A DNA stretch of 17,859 nucleotides from Methanobacteriota archaeon (GCA_002728035.1 PBUZ01000012.1:1-17859), one strand, 5' to 3'; shown: positions 7,325 to 15,177, counted from the first letter of the stretch. The notes: generated by a model not told the origin, from the letters alone. Numbers and translations: made by a program.

Positions 7325-8056
7325 TCAACCTCGTAAAGCGGACATGCCCCCATCCAAATGGAGGATTTGTCCAGTAAAATTGTCCGGCGCACCCGTCAGA
7401 AGCCAATGCATGCTCTGTGCAATTTCGTGCGCTTCATTGATGCGTTTGAGTGGAATCATCCCCACCGATGCCTCTCGAATCGCATCTGAGCGAAGCACGG
7501 ATGCTCCCAAGCGTGTTTCGGTGAGGCCTGGGGCAACGGCGTTCACCCGCAAGCCCCGTTGTGCATAGGTTGAGGCGGCCGCTCTGACCATGGCTTCAAT
7601 GCCGCCCTTTGCCGCAGCGATGGCTTCGTGATTGGTCAAGCCATAACTCCCTGCAACACTTGAGGTGAACACCATGCGCCCAGTGCCGGATTTGAGCATC
7701 GCTTTACCACCGAGTTTCAGCGAAAGGAAGGCCGATGTCAAATTGGTTTGAATCACGGCTTGAAAGTCTTCGATGTTCATGGCGTGAGGTGGGCGAAGGG
7801 CGATCGATCCTACCAAGTGCGCAAGTCCTGCAAGTCCTTCTTCACGTTGTGCCGCCGCTTGAGCAACGGCTCCCTTCACCACCCCTTCGTCAAGGGCGTC
7901 CCCTTGGACCACGAGAGCGCCTCGAGCTTCGAGGTCACGTGTCCGCTCTGTATCCCGAGCCAACAGCGTCACGGCGTGCCCATCGTTGAGTAGCATGTCC
8001 GCAAGTTGAAGGCCGATATCACTGCTTCCGCCAACCAAAAGAAAGGATTTGCTCAT
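7325..8056 (-). CDS. Short-chain dehydrogenase/reductase family protein lacking the catalytic Tyr
   Basis: This 243-residue protein has the usual SDR length. The NAD(P) site is GGSSDIG at about 9-15, with VVQGDALD (adenine pocket), TNLTSAF with Asn105, Ser133 in VFTSSVAGS, Lys150 in AAAKGG and the VNAVAPGLTETRL loop. The canonical YxxxK tyrosine position (146) is Ile (HEAIAAAK), so ordinary SDR chemistry is doubtful or a different acid is used. I choose ATG 8056, not the in-frame start at 8110: a TATAAAA box lies 27 bases before 8056, and the longer form would place that box inside the gene. It is first in a cluster with the FAD and Rieske genes. Confidence 0.88.
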   Translation of the reverse strand: MSKSFLLVGGSSDIGLQLADMLLNDGHAVTLLARDTERTRDLEARGALVVQGDALDEGVVKGAVAQAAAQREEGLAGLAHLVGSIALRPPHAMNIEDFQAVIQTNLTSAFLSLKLGGKAMLKSGTGRMVFTSSVAGSYGLTNHEAIAAAKGGIEAMVRAAASTYAQRGLRVNAVAPGLTETRLGASVLRSDAIREASVGMIPLKRINEAHEIAQSMHWLLTGAPDNFTGQILHLDGGMSALRG

Positions 8057-8079
8057 GGAAAGATTACCGCTCGTTTTCC

Positions 8080-8086
8080 TTTTATA
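8080..8086 (-). promoter_or_regulatory. TATA box of the SDR-FAD-Rieske cluster
   Basis: TATAAAA in the context AGGAGTATAAAAGG is centred 27 bases before ATG 8056, implying a leaderless transcript. A divergent gene starts at 8143, with a weaker box-like TTTCAAAA near 8113-8120. Confidence 0.65.
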
Positions 8087-8142
8087 CTCCTGTTCGTGGG
8101 GGTTGAACACCGTTTCAAAAGGTGGGCTGGGGAGTTTCGAGT

Positions 8143-8808
8143 ATGCTTCGTGACGCCCATCCTGCGATTTTGCAATCGGTGGTTCATGCGAAGAGCATCC
8201 ACATTCTCGGAGCAGGTCTCAATCCTGATCGGCCTGCCCATCAGGCCATTCATGACCTTGATGACAAAGGATGGAGATTGGTTCCCGTCCATCCACGCGA
8301 CGCTGGAGGGAGCATTCTGGGGCGACCCATTCGGCCGCGTATTCACGACGGTGAATCACCCGAAGTGGTCGTTTTTTTCCTCGCGCCAGAACGTGCCAAG
8401 CAGGCGGTGATGGAGCTCATCGTTCGCTACGAACGTTCGGTCTTCCCGTTGTTGTGGTTTCAACCAGGTTCAGAACATGAGGGCGTGCTGGAAATGTTGA
8501 ATGAGGTAGGCATCGTTCACATCGTGGACGATTGCATTGTTCGGTTTGTTCAGCGGCACCATGCCACCAGCGAGTCGCCTCAAGAAAAGGGGCCTTGGTA
8601 TCTGCAAGTAGGTTCATCTGACCAAAGCGGTTGTTCGGTGTGGACGGTTGAGCATGCTGACAGAACACATGCACCCGAGCATTTGGAATGGTGTGGCGAC
8701 CTCGACGACCTTGCCAATTCAAACCACACGGTTCCTCAATACATTCGTTCACTCAAGCAACCGAAAGAGAGTCTCGTCGCCTTGGCTGAGCGTTTGGCTC
8801 ATGCTTGA
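8143..8808 (+). CDS. CoA-binding (YccU-like) domain protein with extra C-terminal region
   Basis: This is a 221-residue protein. Residues ~15-140 match the Rossmann-type CoA-binding domain. ILGAGLNPDRPAHQAIHDL corresponds to the nucleotide loop and first helix. It is followed by GWRLVPVHPRDAGGSILGRP, then VVVFFLAPERAK, then LWFQPGSEHEGVLEMLNEVG, and last VDDCIVRFVQ. Proteins of this fold bind CoA but most have no known reaction. The last ~75 residues are not part of that domain and I do not recognise them. ATG 8143 has GGAG eight bases upstream; a GTG at 8122 is less likely. The 3' end overlaps the convergent propeller gene by 10 bases. Confidence 0.85.
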   Translation: MLRDAHPAILQSVVHAKSIHILGAGLNPDRPAHQAIHDLDDKGWRLVPVHPRDAGGSILGRPIRPRIHDGESPEVVVFFLAPERAKQAVMELIVRYERSVFPLLWFQPGSEHEGVLEMLNEVGIVHIVDDCIVRFVQRHHATSESPQEKGPWYLQVGSSDQSGCSVWTVEHADRTHAPEHLEWCGDLDDLANSNHTVPQYIRSLKQPKESLVALAERLAHA

Positions 8809-9854
8809 GACGAAACTGCGTAAAGGCTCCCCCCGTTGCCAAACGTTGCATAGTAGAGCGTTCCATCAGGGTGAAACGTGAGTGGAAGGGGTGTTCCGGC
8901 ATCCCATGCAAATCGAGTGATATCGGTGGTGTAGGTCCCTGAAGCATCGTCTTGATGCACGTCGATACGTAGGATTTCATGGCCTTGCGGTAGCAACGTG
9001 TTCCAAGAACCGTATACGGTTGCATACAAGGTGAAGCCTTCCATCGGAGAAAGGCCAGGAAGTGCTGAATTTGGAGGGCGCACATCAATACCGTTCATCG
9101 ATGTGTGGGGCGTCCATGTCCCGATCGGCCCTTCCGTACCTTCTGGAACAGGAGTGGCTGGTTCATCATCGGGCCAGCCATAGGAAGCCCCCACAATCAA
9201 ATGATTCAGTTCTTCGGGCGGGTGGTCGCCTTCCCAATCACGGCCGTTATCGGTAAAGAAATAGCCGTGACCTCCCACCCAGACGCCATCGAAGGAATTG
9301 CGCACACCTGAGGCAAGAATACCATGCTCACCGCTCGATGCGTTCACCCAGAGCAACGCTCCGTTTCTCGGGTCATCTTCCACGCATATGTTGCATGTGG
9401 AGCCGCTGTGCCAAAGCAGCGTTCCATTCGGGAGCACGTCCACAGCGTTGGTTTGATGATTTCCGACCGGAACATCTTGGACAAGCGGCGTGGCGTTCTC
9501 GAACACACCGTCGGCCCCCACAGTGTATGCTGTGAGGCTACCTGCTGTGGACACGTAGGCCTGTCCGCCGTGAAGTGCCAAACCATGGGGGCGGTCAATG
9601 CCGTTCAGCAACACCCTTCGTTCATCGGTGTCGAGGTTCAATTCCGAAATCGTTCCACCGTCACGATCGCAGAAGAGAAGGTGCGTGGTGTTGGCCCAAA
9701 CGAGGCAGGTTGGTCCACCGAGTTCACCTGCGACTTCACGGACTTCATACCCGTCCACCACCGTAGGGTCCTGTCCTGAAACATAGGGGTAGACTTGGCG
9801 CAACAACAGCAGCGTGATGAGCAACGCAACGATTGGCAGTACGTGACGGCGCAT
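8799..9854 (-). CDS. Secreted glucose/sorbosone dehydrogenase-like beta-propeller
   Basis: This 351-residue protein has an N-terminal signal peptide or anchor (residues 4-20, VLPIVALLITLLLLRQV), so it acts outside the membrane. The rest resembles the soluble quinoprotein glucose/L-sorbosone dehydrogenase propeller: RPHGLAL, GNHQTNAVDVLPNGTLLW, DPRNGALLWVN, GVRNSFDGVW, FTDNGRDWEGDHPPEELN and YGWPDDEP. In that family such loops shape the PQQ and Ca site, but I cannot confirm a cofactor here. An extra CNIC (CxxC) follows the third blade. The ATG follows the TAG of the upstream gene with no gap, so the two are translated together. It is third in the surface cluster. Confidence 0.87.
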   Translation of the reverse strand: MRRHVLPIVALLITLLLLRQVYPYVSGQDPTVVDGYEVREVAGELGGPTCLVWANTTHLLFCDRDGGTISELNLDTDERRVLLNGIDRPHGLALHGGQAYVSTAGSLTAYTVGADGVFENATPLVQDVPVGNHQTNAVDVLPNGTLLWHSGSTCNICVEDDPRNGALLWVNASSGEHGILASGVRNSFDGVWVGGHGYFFTDNGRDWEGDHPPEELNHLIVGASYGWPDDEPATPVPEGTEGPIGTWTPHTSMNGIDVRPPNSALPGLSPMEGFTLYATVYGSWNTLLPQGHEILRIDVHQDDASGTYTTDITRFAWDAGTPLPLTFHPDGTLYYATFGNGGSLYAVSSQA

Positions 9855-10784
9855 CTATGACCCCGTCGAGACGGGGGGGTTTTCAACGATTCGCACATCT
9901 TTTCCTTCGTAGCGAATGTCGAGTTCAATGGCTTCGTTGTGTGAACGAAGATCGATGTTTTGTTCGATCAGATGAATCGTTTCGTTGGCGTTCCAATACG
10001 AGAGGTCGTCATCGCCTGCGACGATAAGGCACGGGGACGGTGAGACCAGTTCGGGGTCGTTGAGGGCAGGGAAAGAGCTGTTTTCAAGGGCTCCAATCAC
10101 CATGGTAGGATGGCGGCTCTCGTCATTTTCATCGTAATAGCTCAAGAATTGAACTTTGTATGTTTGCTGGTCGACTTTGAAGAGGTAAACGCCTTCGTTT
10201 GGCGTCACACGATGCACGGCAAGATCGTACTCGTACCATTCCAATCGTTGTGTGGTGTCGTTTGAAAACACGGCATCCGCCGTGGTTTGTACATCTCCAA
10301 ATGTGGTACCGTCAAGGTAAGACCATTGCACTCCGTCGGCCATGTAGATATCCGTCGTGGAGAATCGGAGCGTGAAGTTCTCAGCATCACCAAGGCGCTG
10401 ATGAGGTAACGAAAAATGCGTGAATGCCTCGTCGTCGGTTGCATCCACGACAGTGGTAAACGTGAGGCCATCGGCCCCTAAGCGCGGTTCAACAAGGACG
10501 TCGGCAGCAGCAGGAAGCGATTGGCTTCCAAAACCACAGGCATGGCGCTCACCTTCAATCAGAACAGCGATATCAAGAGACGACCAAGTCAGGTTTTCGC
10601 TACCGGGAGCAAAGGCGATTGTTGCGAGGAGGTCCTCGGTTCCGTTGGTTCCGGTTTGGGCGAACGTAGCTTCGATCGAATTGTCTGTTCCCAAGTCACT
10701 CTCGTACGACACGACCAATGAAGTCCACACGGCGAAAACGACGCCAAGGCCGAGGAGGAGGGCGGCCAGGGCTCGTTTCCACAC
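9855..10784 (-). CDS. Secreted protein with HmuY-like segment (heme-binding family similarity, tentative)
   Basis: This 309-residue protein has an N-terminal hydrophobic segment (residues 5-25) that exports or anchors it. The remainder is beta-rich and Asp/Asn/Thr-rich. Residues ~150-235 resemble HmuY-family domains (WYEYDLAVHRVT, then GVYLFKVDQQTYKVQFLSYYD). The flanks, LTWSSLDIAVLIEGERHACG and YWNANETIHLIEQN, recall C-terminal domains of archaeal pilin-like proteins. Both assignments are by eye. The start is GTG at 10784 with GGTGA upstream; the preceding stop is 21 bases away and the next gene starts immediately after this stop. Confidence 0.75.
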   Translation of the reverse strand: MWKRALAALLLGLGVVFAVWTSLVVSYESDLGTDNSIEATFAQTGTNGTEDLLATIAFAPGSENLTWSSLDIAVLIEGERHACGFGSQSLPAAADVLVEPRLGADGLTFTTVVDATDDEAFTHFSLPHQRLGDAENFTLRFSTTDIYMADGVQWSYLDGTTFGDVQTTADAVFSNDTTQRLEWYEYDLAVHRVTPNEGVYLFKVDQQTYKVQFLSYYDENDESRHPTMVIGALENSSFPALNDPELVSPSPCLIVAGDDDLSYWNANETIHLIEQNIDLRSHNEAIELDIRYEGKDVRIVENPPVSTGS

Positions 10785-10805
10785 GATGGTTCACCACGAT
10801 TCCAA

Positions 10806-12419
10806 TCAGTCGTTCCGACCTGTTCGTCCCATGAGAGCAAGTGCGCCCACGATAGCAAGAACGGTTGAAACCACAAGGAATCCTGGTGTATCTTCTGAAG
10901 TGTCGTCGGTGTCCGTGTTGGACGCCGTCGTTCCACCATCACCGACCACAACTTCTCCAAACATGTCGAAACCCACGTGGGGTTCGCAGGCGTAGTAAAA
11001 CGTGGTGTCCTCGGTAAAGGTGTGCGAGAACGCCACGGTGGTGGCTGCGGTTCCAGAGGTCACGCCGTTGGTGACGTACGTTGAGGATTTGAATCCGTCA
11101 ACTTCCTTCACGTTGTGTGGCATGCTCGAATCTTCCCAGTGCCAGCAAACGGTTTCACCCACTGCGATGTTGACCACAGAGGGCGTGAAGGCGTAACCGA
11201 CTTCGGCCGCGCCAACCGTAACGGCACAATCAATTCCCTCAAACGGGTCAATTGTTGTTGTGTCGTTTGTATCATTGGTTTCGTCGGTTTCGTTGGTTGC
11301 TTCATCGGCAGGCGGCAGCAGAACTGCATCAATGACATGAATGACTCCGTTGGATGCAGGCACATCAGCAAGCGTGACATTGGCTCCACCCACGACTACC
11401 GATGAGCCAGTTACTACAATGTCAAGACTGTCTCCATTAGCAGCACCAACCGTTGTGGTGCCTTCGGCCAAATCGGTCGAGAGGGTTTCGCCAGCGACGA
11501 CGTGGTAAAGGAGAATGTCGGCAAGTGCTGCGATCTCTTCGGGAGTATCATAGGTGGAGAGATCGATGCCTGCCGCTGCGAATGCTTCATCTGTTGGTGC
11601 AAAAACCGTGTAGGTTTCGTTGCCTTTCAGCGTCGTCACCAAGTCAGCGGTCGTCAACGCAGCCACCAGCGAGGTATGGATGGTGGTGGCTTGTGCCGTC
11701 AAGGCCAGGTCCACTGGTGGAACCCACATGTAGCCGTTACAAACGGCCTCGCTGACATTCGCAACAGCGTGAGTGATGCTGTTGTAGCAGCCCGTCACGT
11801 TTTGGCCGTTGATTTCGTAATCAACCAAGTACATGTAGGCGCCACATGTTGCTTCGTCAGCCCCGGCGACGATGGTGTGCGTTACGACGTTGTAGCAGAT
11901 TTCGCCTGGTGGGCCTGCAGGAGGTGCAGGATCGGCGGGTGGCATCAAGACCTGGTCGATGAAGTGGATGATGCCGTTGCTGGCCGTCACGTCCGCTTGG
12001 GTGACGTTTGCGCCGTTAATCGACACGCTGCCGTTGTCGACCGAAAAGCTGGTGTCGTCGCCGTTGAGCATGGTCGCTGTCATGCCATCCGTTACAGATG
12101 CAGCGTCCACGCTGCCGTTGTAAACGTGGTAGAGGAGGATGTCTGAGAGGGTGGCGTTTTCCGCATCGGTATCGAAGGTTGAAAGGTCGATGCCGGCTGC
12201 TGCAAAGGCATCATCGGTGGGGGCGAAGACCGTGAACGGGCCGTCCGCTTGAAGTGCACTTACCAAGCCAGCATGGGCAAGGGCGGCAACCAGTGAGTCA
12301 TGGACTCCACTGTTGGTGGCATTGGTCGGGATATCTTCGGTTGCATCAGCTGATGCTGGAACGACCATGAAAGACATCAATAGGCATGCTACGAGGGTAA
12401 GAGCGCTTGCTCGGTTCAT
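10806..12419 (-). CDS. Two fasciclin domains plus plastocyanin-like blue-copper domain, PGF-CTERM-like anchor
   Basis: This 537-residue surface protein has a signal peptide at 1-24 and FAS1 domains at about 38-161 and 245-371, each with TVFAPTD(D/E)AFAAAG and a closing SNGxIHxID. Between them is a Cys-containing duplicated linker (175-233). A Thr/Asn/Asp spacer follows the second domain. The cupredoxin domain at about 398-493 has copper ligands His435 (MPHNV), Cys478, His481 and Met486 (CEPHVGFDM). The C-terminus is PGF plus a hydrophobic helix and Arg. FAS1 domains mediate adhesion and cupredoxins carry electrons. ATG 12419 is chosen because a TATA box lies 26 bases before it and a signal peptide follows; an upstream in-frame start at 12512 has neither. 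Confidence 0.92.
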   Translation of the reverse strand: MNRASALTLVACLLMSFMVVPASADATEDIPTNATNSGVHDSLVAALAHAGLVSALQADGPFTVFAPTDDAFAAAGIDLSTFDTDAENATLSDILLYHVYNGSVDAASVTDGMTATMLNGDDTSFSVDNGSVSINGANVTQADVTASNGIIHFIDQVLMPPADPAPPAGPPGEICYNVVTHTIVAGADEATCGAYMYLVDYEINGQNVTGCYNSITHAVANVSEAVCNGYMWVPPVDLALTAQATTIHTSLVAALTTADLVTTLKGNETYTVFAPTDEAFAAAGIDLSTYDTPEEIAALADILLYHVVAGETLSTDLAEGTTTVGAANGDSLDIVVTGSSVVVGGANVTLADVPASNGVIHVIDAVLLPPADEATNETDETNDTNDTTTIDPFEGIDCAVTVGAAEVGYAFTPSVVNIAVGETVCWHWEDSSMPHNVKEVDGFKSSTYVTNGVTSGTAATTVAFSHTFTEDTTFYYACEPHVGFDMFGEVVVGDGGTTASNTDTDDTSEDTPGFLVVSTVLAIVGALALMGRTGRND

Positions 12420-12440
12420 GTGGGCCTCGCAACCTCGGCG

Positions 12441-12448
12441 GTATTTAA
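12441..12448 (-). promoter_or_regulatory. TATA box of the fasciclin/blue-copper gene and surface cluster
   Basis: TTAAATAC in the context GAGTTAAATACCG is centred about 26 bases before ATG 12419, again fitting a leaderless transcript. The remaining sequence between 12420 and 12521 shows nothing else clear. Confidence 0.6.
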
Positions 12449-12521
12449 CTCGCGGTATTTTCCCTCCACCACAACACCAACTGACGTTGGGGGTTGGATT
12501 GTACCAAACCATGATGCTGAA

Positions 12522-12770
12522 TCATTGTTGACGAAACAACGACCATTGGTCGCGGCGAAGACCTTCAAGGGCGACACCGGTCAGTGCCCCCCAAATCCAT
12601 GGTTGCTGGACATCCATTGCAATCAATACGCTCATGGTGAGGAAAGCAAGAAACCAATGGTGAAGCCAGAAACGTTGATTTCGCAGATGAAATTTTACGT
12701 TCTCTGTCACCCATCGGGCGCCTGCAAACGATGCGACCATGGCCACCGAATACCAACCTAAGTCAATCAT
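12522..12770 (-). CDS. Small two-helix membrane protein, function unknown
   Basis: This is an 82-residue protein. The first hydrophobic segment is short (GWYSVAMVASFAGARWV). Next comes a basic/aromatic loop with a His pair (RFWLHHW), then FLAFLTMSVLIAMDV and WIWGALTGVALEG, and a charged end. ATG 12770 lies 62 bases downstream of the enolase stop on the same strand, with a G-rich stretch about 8-12 bases ahead of it. It is not recognised as a known family, and no reading frame on the other strand looks better. It is probably a real gene read through from enolase. Confidence 0.6.
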   Translation of the reverse strand: MIDLGWYSVAMVASFAGARWVTENVKFHLRNQRFWLHHWFLAFLTMSVLIAMDVQQPWIWGALTGVALEGLRRDQWSLFRQQ

Positions 12771-12832
12771 CCATCATGCCCCCATGCAAGCCCGTCACCG
12801 TCTCCTTTCATGCGATTACCGAACAGGAAGCC

Positions 12833-14086
12833 TCACTGAAACGGAGAACGATACTCGTGCACGTCTTCGGCAATTCGCAAGAGTTGGTTGTATTTCGCCA
12901 CCCGATCGGAGCGGGCCGGCGCACCGGTTTTGATTTGGCCTGCTCGGGTGCCAACAGCGAAATCTGCGATGGTGACGTCTTCTGATTCGCCGCTTCGATG
13001 AGAGACCACGTTGTTCATGCCGTTGGTGGTTGCCAAATCCATGGCTTCAAGCGTTTCTGTCACGGTTCCAACTTGATTGAGTTTTACCAGCATCGCGTTG
13101 GCAGCACCGAGTTCAATGCCTTGAGAAAGGCGTTCGGATTGTGTGACGAAAAGGTCGTCGCCAACCGTTTGGACGCGGTGCCCGTAGGCTTTTGTAAAGG
13201 CGGACCAGCCACGCCAGTCGTCTTCACCAAATCCGTCTTCAATGGATAGGATGGGGTAATCGTCCAGCCAGCCACCGTACATCTCGACGAGGTCCTCGGA
13301 CGAAAGCACACGGCCTTCCATGTGGTAGCCTTTTTCGTCGTGAAACTCTGTTGAGGCAACGTCCAACGCAATACCGATTTCCTCGGTTGAATAACCTGCT
13401 CCTTCGATGGCGCGAACCATGTATTTCAGTCCGTCTTCGTTAGTGGGAAGATTGGGGGCAAAACCTCCTTCATCACCAATGCCTCCCAACAATCCGTCTT
13501 GTTTCAGTTCCGCTTTCAATGCGTGGTAGGTTTCGACGCCTGCGCGCAGCCCTTCCTCAAAGGTGTCAAAGCCGTGAGGCATCACCATGAATTCCTGAAC
13601 ATCAACGTTGGAGGCTGCGTGGGCGCCACCGTTGAGAATGTTGAGCATTGGAACGGGCATAAGCCCGCCAGCAACACCCCCAACATACTTCCACAACGGC
13701 AGTTCATGGCATGCGGCGCCAGCATGAAGGCAGGCCATGGATACGCCAAGCATCGCATTTGCTCCAACCTTGGATTTGTTGTGGGTTCCGTCGACATCCA
13801 GCATGGTCTCATCGATGATGCGCTGTTCATCAACCGGAAGGCCAACAAGCGCTTCTTCCAGCAAGTCCTTGACGTTGTTCACGGCTGAGGACACCCCTTT
13901 TCCGAGGTATCTCGAGGCGTCTCCATCCCTCAACTCAAGGGCTTCATATGCGCCCGTTGACGCTCCTGAAGGAACGATGGCTCTGCCTTTCAACGATCCG
14001 TCAACATAACAGTCCACTTCAACCGTTGGTTGTCCTCGGCTGTCCAAGACCATGCGAGCGTCCAAACCCGTAATGTTGCCCGTCAT
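12833..14086 (-). CDS. eno: Enolase (phosphopyruvate hydratase)
   Basis: This 417-residue enzyme interconverts 2-phosphoglycerate and phosphoenolpyruvate in glycolysis and gluconeogenesis. All family signatures are present: VLDSRGQPTVEVD, VPSGASTGAYEALELRD, the GGIGDEGGFAPNL loop with the catalytic Glu, the Mg ligands in SIEDGFGEDDW and TVGDDLFVT, the catalytic Lys in MLVKLNQVGTVTET, and SHRSGESEDVTIAD with AGQIKTGAPARSDRVAKYNQL. The length is normal. ATG 14086 has GAGG seven bases upstream; a TTG one codon earlier is less likely. It lies 55 bases downstream of an unknown gene. Confidence 0.98.
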   Translation of the reverse strand: MTGNITGLDARMVLDSRGQPTVEVDCYVDGSLKGRAIVPSGASTGAYEALELRDGDASRYLGKGVSSAVNNVKDLLEEALVGLPVDEQRIIDETMLDVDGTHNKSKVGANAMLGVSMACLHAGAACHELPLWKYVGGVAGGLMPVPMLNILNGGAHAASNVDVQEFMVMPHGFDTFEEGLRAGVETYHALKAELKQDGLLGGIGDEGGFAPNLPTNEDGLKYMVRAIEGAGYSTEEIGIALDVASTEFHDEKGYHMEGRVLSSEDLVEMYGGWLDDYPILSIEDGFGEDDWRGWSAFTKAYGHRVQTVGDDLFVTQSERLSQGIELGAANAMLVKLNQVGTVTETLEAMDLATTNGMNNVVSHRSGESEDVTIADFAVGTRAGQIKTGAPARSDRVAKYNQLLRIAEDVHEYRSPFQ

Positions 14087-14141
14087 CAAACGCCCTCGTT
14101 CACGCCAAGAAACGGGGGGATTTGAACAAAGCGGGCGGAAG

Positions 14142-14579
14142 TCATGCCCGATTCAACCAAGCCATCCATTTGGCTATTTTTGCCTGCAAAGCCGGAATTT
14201 GATGTTCTTCGGCGCTGTTGATGACCCAACAGAGTTGCTCTTCTAGCGGCGAGATCGAGAACAACTCTGCTCGGAACACCGGTTCATCGTCAAGAAGGAC
14301 ATGGTGTCGGCGATCTTCCACGAAACAATGGATAAGGTGTTTTGGAAAGTGATGAAGAATGTGTTGTTGCGGGCACAAAAGCACCAAGGAATCGTTCAAA
14401 AAAAGGAGGGTTTTGCCGTTGTCGGTGTCAATCTCGTGAGCGTGAATGGGCGTGGATGAGAACATCGCTGCAACGTCGATATGGAACCATTCCCGTTGAC
14501 GGGTGGGGAGGTCGCATTGCTGAAGGTCGTCCAAAAACTGCTGAAGGCCCGCATCGGTGCTCACCTCCTGTTTGGCCAT
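14142..14579 (-). CDS. Hypothetical His-rich cytoplasmic protein
   Basis: This 145-residue protein is not recognised. It has no membrane segment. The middle is rich in His and Leu (QQHILHHFPKHLIHCFVEDRRHH), and the last ~20 residues form an amphipathic helix ending in Trp (KIAKWMAWLNRA). ATG 14579 is used here. The frame is open further to a TTG at 14663 (28 more residues), and a TATAA-like stretch at 14691-14698 would suit a transcript starting near 14668, so the longer form cannot be excluded. It precedes enolase on the same strand, but shared function is not implied. Confidence 0.65.
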   Translation of the reverse strand: MAKQEVSTDAGLQQFLDDLQQCDLPTRQREWFHIDVAAMFSSTPIHAHEIDTDNGKTLLFLNDSLVLLCPQQHILHHFPKHLIHCFVEDRRHHVLLDDEPVFRAELFSISPLEEQLCWVINSAEEHQIPALQAKIAKWMAWLNRA

Positions 14580-14721
14580 GGGAGTGGAAATCGAGGCTTC
14601 TTTTTGAACCCGACGAGTGATGATTTGGGCGGGAGAGGTGGTGGAGTTACCAATTATCGGCAAAAAAACAGGTAGAATCTGCTGTAAACGGTTATAAAAT
14701 CTCTTTTTTTGGCGGGAAATG

Positions 14722-14730
14722 TTTGAAATA
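14722..14730 (+). promoter_or_regulatory. TATA-like box of the Lrp/AsnC gene
   Basis: TTTGAAATA is centred about 26 bases before ATG 14752. It is nearly identical to the box before tRNA-Cys. The spacing fits leaderless transcription. Confidence 0.5.
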
Positions 14731-14751
14731 GGTACTCGCTAAGGCCCAAGC

Positions 14752-15174
14752 ATGCCCCGCATCGCAGAGATTGACCGAGCCATCCTTGCCCAACTCCGAA
14801 AAAACGGACGAATGTCCTATGTTGAGTTGGCCAGCAAGGTTGAGGCCAGTGAACGTACGGTCCGAACACACATTCGAAACATGGAGGAAAACGGCACCAT
14901 TCGTGGATACACGATTCGAGAGGGAGGCGTAGGCCTGACCGCTCTGGTTCGTATCAAAGTCGCTCCAGGTTCAGAGATCGGATCCTTTGCTTCTGAAATC
15001 ACCGGCTGGGAAGGCATCGAAATCGTCTATGAGGTCTCAGGTGAGACCGATTTGGTGGCTTTGGTCCATGTTGATGACACCATGTCGTTGCGGGCCCTTC
15101 TCGACAAAATGTGGATGGCGGCACCCAATGAAATTGCCAGCACAACCACCGAGCTGGTGCTTGAGCAATATTGA
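14752..15174 (+). CDS. Lrp/AsnC family transcriptional regulator
   Basis: This is a 140-residue, two-domain protein. Residues 1-60 form the AsnC-type winged helix (EIDRAILAQLRKNGRMSYVE, then VEASERTVRTHIRNMEENG). Residues 65-140 form the RAM ligand-binding domain (ALVRIKVAPGSEIG, then IVYEVSGETDLVALVHVDD). Members bind DNA as dimers or octamers and often sense amino acids; the effector and targets cannot be read from sequence. The gene is divergent from the unknown/enolase genes, so it might control them. Its stop lies three bases from the convergent mini-protein. Confidence 0.93.
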   Translation: MPRIAEIDRAILAQLRKNGRMSYVELASKVEASERTVRTHIRNMEENGTIRGYTIREGGVGLTALVRIKVAPGSEIGSFASEITGWEGIEIVYEVSGETDLVALVHVDDTMSLRALLDKMWMAAPNEIASTTTELVLEQY

Positions 15175-15177
15175 GGC

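Noticed and set aside
11502..12146. Plus-strand 214-residue frame
   Set aside because: It is antisense to the fasciclin domains and low-complexity in Val, Arg and His.
12420..12512. 31-residue N-terminal extension of the fasciclin protein
   Set aside because: It would put the TATA box inside the gene and hide the signal peptide behind a non-hydrophobic leader.
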